NCBI RefSeq assembly: GCF_003340495.1
Contig: NZ_QASA01000001.1
Span: 1-64,000, forward strand
Origin: Adhaeribacter pallidiroseus
GTDB lineage: Bacteria; Bacteroidota; Bacteroidia; Cytophagales; Hymenobacteraceae
Direction: 5' to 3'
DNA length: 64,000 bases
Shown here: positions 55,560-62,664 of the stretch, piece after piece
Layout of the letters: every line of letters starts with the position of its first letter
How positions within the stretch are numbered: the first letter of the stretch is position 1
Notes under the pieces: generated by a model
Told to the model about the DNA's origin: nothing
What the model saw: only the letters and a program-made list of their open reading frames with translations
The model's database searches: none
Translations under genes and position numbers: made by a program

Positions 55560-58500
55560 ATGAAAATTAAAGTTTTTGCCCCTCTTCTACTTCTTCTCCT
55601 CACGCAATGCCAGTATTTCAAGCAGCCTACGTTGTACACTCTGCTTAAACCTTCCGCCACCGGGGTAACTTTTGCCAATACCATTACCGAAGACGATTCG
55701 CTGAATATTTTAAATTTTGTTTACCTGTACAACGGCGCGGGCGTTGCCGCCGGCGATATAAACCAGGATGGCCTCACCGATCTGTACTTTGGGGGCAACA
55801 TGGTTTCGAGTAAGTTGTACTTAAACAAAGGAAATTTTAAATTTGAAGATATAACCTTGCCCGCGGGCGTTGGTACCAAGCTGTGGGCTACCGGCGTTAC
55901 CATGATTGATATCAACCAGGATGGTCGCCTGGATATTTACGTGTGCACCGTGAAGCCGCTTGCCAAAGAAGGAGTTCCGAACCTGTTGTTTATTAACCAG
56001 GGCCAAGATACCACCGGTAAACCTGTTTTTAAAGAAGAAGCCCAGGCTTATGGCTTAGCCGATACGGGCTACAGCACCCAATCGGCTTTCTTTGACTACG
56101 ACCGCGACGGCGACCTGGATATGTACCTGCTCACCAACGCTTCCGATAAAACCAACCGCAATAACCCGAACTATAAACTTACCAAAGGGCAGAATTCCAA
56201 CACCGACCGGCTGTACCGCAACAACGGCAATAATACTTTTACCAACGTGTCGCAGGAAGCCGGTATCCAGATTGAAGGCTGGGGTTTAGGAGTCGGAATC
56301 AGCGATATTAACCAGGATGGCTGGCCCGATATTTACGTGGCTAACGATTTTATCAGCAACGATTTACTCTGGATTAACAATAAAAACGGCACCTTCACGA
56401 ACAAAATTAAAGATTATTTAAAACACCAGAGCTACAATGCCATGGGCACCGACATTGCCGATTATAACAACGACGGCTTAGTCGATATTATGGTGCTGGA
56501 CATGTTGCCCGAAGACAACAAGCGCCAGAAAACCACCATGGACGTACAGAATTACGACCGGTTCGAGATAAACAAGCGCATGGGCTACGAAATCCAGTAC
56601 GTGCGTAACAGTTTACAACTCAATAACGGTAACAACACCTTTAGCGAAGTAGGCCAAATGGCTGGTGTGTACGCTACTGATTGGAGTTGGGGTCCTTTGC
56701 TGGCCGATTACGATAACGATGGCTGGCGCGATTTATTTATTACCAATGGCTACGTGCGCGATATTACTGATTTAGATTACGTGCATTACCGCCAGACTTC
56801 TTTACAGTTCGGCGACGAAAAAGCGGTAGCCGAAAAAGAAAAGGAAGCTTTTGGCCAGGTGCCCAAAGTTAAAATCCCGAACTACATTTACCAGAACCGC
56901 CACGATTTAACTTTTGCCAATAAAACTAAAACTTGGGGCCTCGAAGAATCTTCCAACTCCAACGGGGCCGTTTACGCCGATTTAGATAATGACGGTGATT
57001 TAGATTTAGCCGTAAACAACATTAACGCCGAAGCTTTTATTTACCAGAACAACGCCGAGAAACTCGAAAAAAATAATTTTTTAAAAATTAAGCTAAAAGG
57101 CGCTGCTCCGAATCAGGAAGGGATTGGCACTACCATTCGCCTGAAAAATAAAGGCCAGCAACAATTTTACGAGCACTACCTCACGCGGGGTTTTAAGTCC
57201 TCGGTAGATCCGGTGGTTCATTTTGGTTTAGGCAAAGCGCCGGTAATAGATAGCCTGGAAATTACCTGGCCCGATGGAAAGTACCAGTTGCTCACGCAGG
57301 TAAAGGCGAATCAGGTTTTAACCGTATCCTACCAAAACGCCACGGCTGCCAAGCCACAAGCAAAACCAAATCCAGAGGCTTTTTTCAAAGAAGTAGCTGC
57401 CGACCATACCATTACTTTTAAACACACCGAAGAAGATTATATTGATTTTAAAAATCAGCCTTTAATGCCGCACAAATTATCGCAAACCGGACCGGGTTTG
57501 GCGGTAGGCGATGTAAATGGCGATGGACTGGATGATTTTTTTGTGGGTGGTTCGGCCCGGAAAACCGGCGCTATCTTTTACCAGGATAAAAACGGCAAAT
57601 TTACGGGGAAACCTTTAAGCACCTTGTCCAACACCGAAGACGATACGGGCGCTTTGTTTTTCGATGCCGATAATGATAATGATTTGGATTTATACGTAGC
57701 CACCGGCGGCAACGAAAACCTGGACCCCAATGCTTATTTGCACCGCCTGTATAAGAACGATGGCCAAAGCAACTTTACTTTAGATGCGCGAGCCTTGCCG
57801 CAGATTATGGTAAGTGGCTCCGTAGTAACGGCTGCCGATTATGATAAAGACGGCGACTTAGATTTGTTTGTGGGCGGGCGCAACAGCCCGAAAAAATACC
57901 CGATGCCGGGGCAAAGCTGTTTGCTGCAAAACAATAAAGGTACTTTCCGGAATGTAACGTCGGCACTTTGTAAAGAACTGGAGAAAGCCGGGATGGTAAC
58001 CGCTGCCCTCTGGACGGACTTCGACCAGGATAACCAAATTGATTTAATTGTGACGGGTGAGTGGATGCCTTTGCTTTTTTTTAAAAATGACAAAGGAATT
58101 TTTAAAAATGTGACCAACCAAACCGGCTTAACGCACACCGAAGGCTGGTGGAACAGCTTAATAGCCGGCGATTTCGATAACGATGGCGATCTGGATTACG
58201 TGGCCGGAAACCTGGGCTTAAATTCCCGGTTTAAAGCTTCGCCGGAACAACCCGTAAGTTTGGTAGCTAAAGATTTTGATAAGAACGGCAACATCGATCC
58301 GGTAATGGGCTATTACATTCAGGGCAAAAACTACCCGGCTCCGCCCCGCGATGCGCTTACCGATCAGTTGGTTTCCATGCGTAAGAAATTTCCGCGCTAC
58401 TCCGATTACGGCGAAGCTACGTTTGAACAAATGTTTACGCCCGAAGAACTGCAAGGCGCTTACCAGGCGAAAAGTTATACGTTTAGCAGCAGTTACCTCC

Positions 58501-59084
58501 AAAACCAAAGCCATGGCAAATTTACGATCAAACCTTTGCCCATGCCGGCTCAGGTAGCGCCGGTGTACGGCATGCTAGCTACTGATTTTAACCACGATGG
58601 AAATCTGGATGTAATGCTAGTCGGTAATTCTTATGCCACCGAAACGGCCGTGGGGTATTACGATGCTTCGGTAGGTACTGCTTTAGCGGGTACGGGCCAA
58701 GGTACATTTAAAATTATTCCGCCCAAGGCTACGGGTTTTAACGTGAGCGGCGATGCCAAGGCGATGGTGCAATTACTTACTACCAATAACAATTCTTTAC
58801 TAGTGGTAAGTCAGAATGCCGATAGTTTAAAAGTTTTTGCTCCTTCCCAAAACCAGAATAATCAGGTGATTAAACTTCAACCTACCGATGCCTACGCTGA
58901 TTTGTACTTTAAAAACGGCAAAAAACGCCGGGAAGAATTTACCTACGGCATCGGCTATTTATCGCAGTCGGGCCGGGCATTCATCAGCCAGAATTTATCG
59001 AAAGTTATTATAACTAGCTTTACCGGCAAGCAGCGGCAGATTAGTTTTGATAGCAAAGAAGTAGCCATACAAACCAAGCAGTAG
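55560..59084 (+). CDS. FG-GAP/VCBS repeat lipoprotein with ASPIC/UnbV domain
   Basis: A 1174-residue surface lipoprotein (lipid Cys17 in LLLTQCQYF). It has many FG-GAP repeats with calcium-binding DxNxDGxxD loops (DINQDGLTDLYFGGN, DYDRDGDLDMYLLT, DFDNDGDLDYVAGN). An ASPIC/UnbV domain is near residues 500-600 (TTIRLKNKGQQQFYEH to HFGLGKAPVIDSLEITWPDG). Such proteins regularly follow SusC/SusD pairs in Cytophagales and probably bind glycan or scaffold enzymes. TACTTTTG at 55547 fits a -7 promoter element only 5 bases before the ATG. Confidence 0.92.
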   Translation: MKIKVFAPLLLLLLTQCQYFKQPTLYTLLKPSATGVTFANTITEDDSLNILNFVYLYNGAGVAAGDINQDGLTDLYFGGNMVSSKLYLNKGNFKFEDITLPAGVGTKLWATGVTMIDINQDGRLDIYVCTVKPLAKEGVPNLLFINQGQDTTGKPVFKEEAQAYGLADTGYSTQSAFFDYDRDGDLDMYLLTNASDKTNRNNPNYKLTKGQNSNTDRLYRNNGNNTFTNVSQEAGIQIEGWGLGVGISDINQDGWPDIYVANDFISNDLLWINNKNGTFTNKIKDYLKHQSYNAMGTDIADYNNDGLVDIMVLDMLPEDNKRQKTTMDVQNYDRFEINKRMGYEIQYVRNSLQLNNGNNTFSEVGQMAGVYATDWSWGPLLADYDNDGWRDLFITNGYVRDITDLDYVHYRQTSLQFGDEKAVAEKEKEAFGQVPKVKIPNYIYQNRHDLTFANKTKTWGLEESSNSNGAVYADLDNDGDLDLAVNNINAEAFIYQNNAEKLEKNNFLKIKLKGAAPNQEGIGTTIRLKNKGQQQFYEHYLTRGFKSSVDPVVHFGLGKAPVIDSLEITWPDGKYQLLTQVKANQVLTVSYQNATAAKPQAKPNPEAFFKEVAADHTITFKHTEEDYIDFKNQPLMPHKLSQTGPGLAVGDVNGDGLDDFFVGGSARKTGAIFYQDKNGKFTGKPLSTLSNTEDDTGALFFDADNDNDLDLYVATGGNENLDPNAYLHRLYKNDGQSNFTLDARALPQIMVSGSVVTAADYDKDGDLDLFVGGRNSPKKYPMPGQSCLLQNNKGTFRNVTSALCKELEKAGMVTAALWTDFDQDNQIDLIVTGEWMPLLFFKNDKGIFKNVTNQTGLTHTEGWWNSLIAGDFDNDGDLDYVAGNLGLNSRFKASPEQPVSLVAKDFDKNGNIDPVMGYYIQGKNYPAPPRDALTDQLVSMRKKFPRYSDYGEATFEQMFTPEELQGAYQAKSYTFSSSYLQNQSHGKFTIKPLPMPAQVAPVYGMLATDFNHDGNLDVMLVGNSYATETAVGYYDASVGTALAGTGQGTFKIIPPKATGFNVSGDAKAMVQLLTTNNNSLLVVSQNADSLKVFAPSQNQNNQVIKLQPTDAYADLYFKNGKKRREEFTYGIGYLSQSGRAFISQNLSKVIITSFTGKQRQISFDSKEVAIQTKQ

Positions 59085-59236
59085 AATCGTAAAAATTTAA
59101 AAAAACAGCGTAGCGGCTCTAGTAATTAGCCCTATGCTTTGGGTAGATTAGAAAAACAGGTAATTATTAAACAAGTTCTACGGATTTAAAACCAAAATAA
59201 GCTAAATTACTTCGTTGATTATTGTTTGCTTTCGCT

Positions 59237-60874
59237 ATGATTTTTAAAAAACAACTCTTTAAACTGACCCTGGCTCTGGCCTTATTCGGTTCATTCGCTT
59301 TTTACCCAGGAGCCTTTAAACCCGCCGATGATGCTACGGAACGAGCCCGGTTAGCCACGGTAATTGATAAATCTATTAAAACCGAAATGCTGAATAAATG
59401 GTATCCGCAGGCCGTCGACAGAGAAGCGGGTGGATTTTTGAGTACTTTTTCTTACGACTGGAAACCCGTGGGCGAGCAGGATAAAATGGTGGTAACGCAA
59501 GCCCGTCACATCTGGTCTAATTCCAAAGCTTCCCAACTGTATCCCGAAGTAGATTATTATTTACCCAGCGCGAAACACGGCGTAGCCTTTTTGCGCGACA
59601 AAATTTGGGACAAAACCAACGGTGGTTTTTTTACTTTAGTAGACCGGCAAGGTAATGAGAAAAAACAAGAAGGCGGTTATGCGGGCGGCGGTAAAAACGC
59701 CTACGGCAATGCTTTTGCGATTTACGCGCTAGCGGCTTACTACCAAGCCTCCGGCGATACCAGTGCTTTAAACTTAGCTAAGAAAACGTTTCGCTGGCTC
59801 GAAAAACACAGCCACGACCCGGTAAATAAAGGCTACTACCAAACCCTGGCCGATGATGGTACGCCCATCCAGCGTACAAAGGAAGTGCCTTCTACTTCGG
59901 ATGTAGGTTACAAAGATCAGAATAGCTCCATTCACTTACTCGAAGCTTTATCGGAATTGTATTTGGTGTGGCCCGATCCTTTGGTGCGGGAGCGTTTACA
60001 GGAAATGCTGGTGCTCATCCGCGACACCTTGGTAAATGAGAAAGGCTATTTAACTTTATTTTTTACCCCCGATTGGAAGCCGATCAGCTTTCGGGATTCT
60101 TCCGAAGCCGATATAGATAAGCACCACACCCTGGACGAAGTTTCGTTCGGCCACGACATTGAAACCGCTTATTTGTTACTGGAAGCTTCGCACATTTTAG
60201 GGTTGCACAACGATACCAAAACCATGGCCGTCGCCAAAAAATTAACCGATCATACCATCCGCAACGGGTTTGATAATAAAATGGGCGGGTTTTACGATGC
60301 CGGATATTATTTTAAAGATAAAACAAACATCACGATTATTAAAGACACCAAAAATTGGTGGGCCCAGGCCGAAGGTTTAAATACCTTGTTGCTCATGGCC
60401 GATCATTTCCCGAAAGATTCGCTGAACTATTTTAGTCTTTTCCAAAAAGAGTGGAAATACATTAACACCTATATCATTGATCACGAGCACGGCGAGTGGT
60501 ACATGGGCGGTATTGATAAAGAACCCGACATGAAAACCGCCCAAAAAGGTCAGATCTGGAAAGCTTCGTACCACCAGTTCCGCGCCTTATCCAACATTGT
60601 GCAGCGTTTGCGTCCTGATAAAACCGCTCCTTCATCTCCAAAAAATTTAAAAAAGAGTGGCACTGGCACCTTAGTTCTGCAATGGGATAAAGCCACTGAT
60701 AACCGGCGGGTGATTGGTTACAATTTATACCAAAACAATAAACGCATTGGTTTTACCCCGCTCACCAGCTTTGCTCTGGCTAATGCCGCTAAGTTAAAAG
60801 GAAGTAAAATCACGATTAAAGCCATTGATTACCAAGGAAACCAATCAGTGAATAGTACGGCTATTACGCTTTAA
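59237..60874 (+). CDS. Exported AGE-family sugar 2-epimerase/isomerase with Fn3-like tail
   Basis: A 545-residue protein starting at ATG 59237 (a TTG at 59222 is less likely). The N-terminus is a signal peptide (KLTLALALFGSFAFYPG). The (alpha/alpha)6 barrel covers about 30-460, with family residues in WWAQAEGLNTLLLM (near 373), HEHGEWYMGGID and WKASYHQFRAL, as in N-acylglucosamine and cellobiose 2-epimerases. A fibronectin III-like domain follows (about 472-545). Export is unusual for this family. The linker KNLKK between the domains is encoded by an exact 13-mer motif (60642-60654). Confidence 0.88.
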   Translation: MIFKKQLFKLTLALALFGSFAFYPGAFKPADDATERARLATVIDKSIKTEMLNKWYPQAVDREAGGFLSTFSYDWKPVGEQDKMVVTQARHIWSNSKASQLYPEVDYYLPSAKHGVAFLRDKIWDKTNGGFFTLVDRQGNEKKQEGGYAGGGKNAYGNAFAIYALAAYYQASGDTSALNLAKKTFRWLEKHSHDPVNKGYYQTLADDGTPIQRTKEVPSTSDVGYKDQNSSIHLLEALSELYLVWPDPLVRERLQEMLVLIRDTLVNEKGYLTLFFTPDWKPISFRDSSEADIDKHHTLDEVSFGHDIETAYLLLEASHILGLHNDTKTMAVAKKLTDHTIRNGFDNKMGGFYDAGYYFKDKTNITIIKDTKNWWAQAEGLNTLLLMADHFPKDSLNYFSLFQKEWKYINTYIIDHEHGEWYMGGIDKEPDMKTAQKGQIWKASYHQFRALSNIVQRLRPDKTAPSSPKNLKKSGTGTLVLQWDKATDNRRVIGYNLYQNNKRIGFTPLTSFALANAAKLKGSKITIKAIDYQGNQSVNSTAITL

Positions 60875-60878
60875 TAAG

Positions 60879-60929
60879 AGGTTTTGCAAAACCTTGTAAA
60901 AAGTCCCCTTCGGAGGGGATAGGGTGAGG
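60879..60929 (+). repeat. Palindrome plus CCCCTCC-type repeat, copy B
   Basis: A perfect 16-bp palindrome AGGTTTTGCAAAACCT (60879-60894) leads into TCCCC-TTCGG-AGGGGA. The stretch 60892-60929 aligns with the reverse complement of 32398-32439. Confidence 0.6.
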
Positions 60930-61007
60930 ACAAACCAAGCAAGGTGCCCTTAGTACTAACCATTATTAGAAAAATTTAAAAAATTCCTTAAATCTATTTA
61001 CCCAATT

Positions 61008-61871
61008 ATGAAAAGAATTATTTGCTCATTGAGTTTTGCTGCGTTATTAGGCATGAGCGCTACCAACACTTTTGCTCAAAAAGGAACGCCGATCTTTCCG
61101 CAGGTCCCCGGTATGGAAGCTTACACCTACCGCGAAAGTTTTAAGAAAGATGTTGCCGCCACCCTTGATTCTATCAAAGCTTTAGGCATAACGGAATTGG
61201 AAAGCGGCCCCAATCCCAATGGCTTAACCCCGGAAGCCTTCCGTAAAATGCTCGACGAACGCGGTTTAACCGTGCCCGCCATTGGCGCTGGCTACGATGA
61301 TATTGTAAAAGACCCCGCCGAAGTGGCCCGGAAAGCCAAAGTATTAGGCGCTAAGTACGTAATGGTAGCCTGGATTCCGCATAAAAAAGAATTTACCTTG
61401 GACGATGCTAAAAAAGCCGCTGCTGATTTTAACCGGGCTGGTAAAGTATTACAGGAACAAGGCGTTACCTTGTGTTACCACAACCATGGCTACGAGTTTC
61501 AACCATACCAAAACGGTACCTTATTCGATTACCTGGCCGAAAACACCGATCCCAAGTATTTGTCTTTTGAAATGGACATGCTGTGGGCTTACCACGGCGG
61601 TCAGGACCCGGTTAAATTATTAAATAAATACGGCAGCCGCTGGAAACTGATGCACTTAAAAGATTTACGCAAAGGCGTAAAAGGCGACTTAACCGGTAAT
61701 ACTTCCACGGAAAATGATGTAATTTTGGGTACCGGCCAATTAGATGTACCCGCTATTTTGCTGGCTGCTAAAAAAGTAGGTATCAAGCATTACTTCATCG
61801 AAGACGAAAGCCCCCGTTGGAGCAAGCAAGTACCGAAGACTATGGCGTATTTAAAGAGTTTGAAAGAATAG
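61008..61871 (+). CDS. Exported sugar phosphate isomerase/epimerase-type TIM barrel
   Basis: A 287-residue protein of the xylose isomerase-like TIM-barrel superfamily. The signal peptide is about 1-23 (NTFAQ). Metal-binding motifs are seen in LESGPNPNG, CYHNHGYEFQ (near 155), SFEMDMLWAYHGG (near 187), MHLKDLRKG and HYFIEDES. Exported members occur beside GMC, Gfo/Idh/MocA and DUF1080 genes in 3-keto-sugar loci. A 13-mer motif lies 25 bases upstream. Confidence 0.9.
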   Translation: MKRIICSLSFAALLGMSATNTFAQKGTPIFPQVPGMEAYTYRESFKKDVAATLDSIKALGITELESGPNPNGLTPEAFRKMLDERGLTVPAIGAGYDDIVKDPAEVARKAKVLGAKYVMVAWIPHKKEFTLDDAKKAAADFNRAGKVLQEQGVTLCYHNHGYEFQPYQNGTLFDYLAENTDPKYLSFEMDMLWAYHGGQDPVKLLNKYGSRWKLMHLKDLRKGVKGDLTGNTSTENDVILGTGQLDVPAILLAAKKVGIKHYFIEDESPRWSKQVPKTMAYLKSLKE

Positions 61872-61912
61872 TTTTTGTCTGCATAGCAGCAGTTTCCTTA
61901 AATTATTACTAT

Positions 61913-61940
61913 GGCACGGATTTACTTTCGTGCCTTTTTT
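61913..61940 (+). terminator. Terminator after TIM-barrel gene
   Basis: GGCACG (61913-61918) pairs with CGTGCC (61929-61934) and is followed by six Ts, 42 bases past the stop. Confidence 0.7.
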
Positions 61941-62030
61941 AATATTTCTGTTCGTATTGCAGCGGCTTTTGCTTTAGCTAGTTGCTAGCTGATTTTCGTT
62001 CGCATAGCTACGGCTGATGCTTTGTTTTCG

Positions 62031-62121
62031 GAGTGCAGTTGTTTCATTGCTTAGGTTCTGTTCTTTTTGTCTTGATACAAAAAGAACCAAAAAATCAAGA
62101 CGCTAAAAACTCGCTGAACAA
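62031..62121 (-). repeat. Dispersed repeat with two exclusive hairpins, copy B
   Basis: Inverted homologue of 32525-32616. Hairpin 1 is GTTCTTTTTGT (62060-62070) with 62077-62087. Hairpin 2 is GTCTTGAT (62069-62076) with ATCAAGAC (62094-62101). The terminal pair of hairpin 2 differs from copy A on both sides (C-G to T-A). Confidence 0.75.
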
Positions 62122-62348
62122 CAGAACAGTTTAGCGTCAACTCTTGCACTTCGCTAAAGCCGATTGTTGCATAGTTAGATGGCAAAATTTAAAATACTTG
62201 AAAATCAAAATACATCCACTTTGTCATTCAGGAGGAACCTATTTAGCTACGCAGCAGAACCGATTCAGGTAATAGAAATCTTTTTATGACGTACAAAGTA
62301 ATAGATCCCTTAACAGATTCTAAATAACCGTTAGAGATTTAAAAAAGC

Positions 62349-62382
62349 AAAAAAGCCTTTTCTGAAAAGAGAAGGCTTTTTT
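62349..62382 (+). terminator. Terminator-like hairpin in the 61.9-62.7 kb spacer
   Basis: AAAAAAGCCTTTTCT (62349-62363) pairs with 62368-62382 with one G-U and runs into Ts. No gene ends nearby. It may end read-through from the TIM-barrel gene or an unannotated transcript. Confidence 0.7.
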
Positions 62383-62440
62383 ATGTCAAGCTAAGTAAAA
62401 CGCATTTGAGAATTCTATTACTAGCCAACTTCTAAATCAT

Positions 62441-62636
62441 TTAGCTACTAGCAAAGATACCAGTTTGGCTATGGAGGGCCTTCTAAGGTTCCGGTGCGTA
62501 GCATTCCGAGGTACGAGGAAAACAAGCTTAGACTGCCCGAGAGAGGCAAACGAGGCCCGCCAGCCAGGAGGCAAACTCACCCCGTTCAAACACGATGGAA
62601 CCGCCGCCTGGAGGCTGGAACAGACTCCAAAGAAAA
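62441..62636 (+). repeat. 200-bp dispersed structured repeat, copy 3
   Basis: Same family and orientation as copies 1 and 2. The middle third has diverged. The 3' hairpin keeps TGGAG (62609-62613) with CTCCA (62625-62629), and the inner stem is CTG-GAA-CAG instead of CTT-GAAA-AGG, again with paired changes. It ends 29 bases before the GMC stop. Confidence 0.7.
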
Positions 62637-62664
62637 ACTTTCGCGTTTGTAATTAAATTAAATT

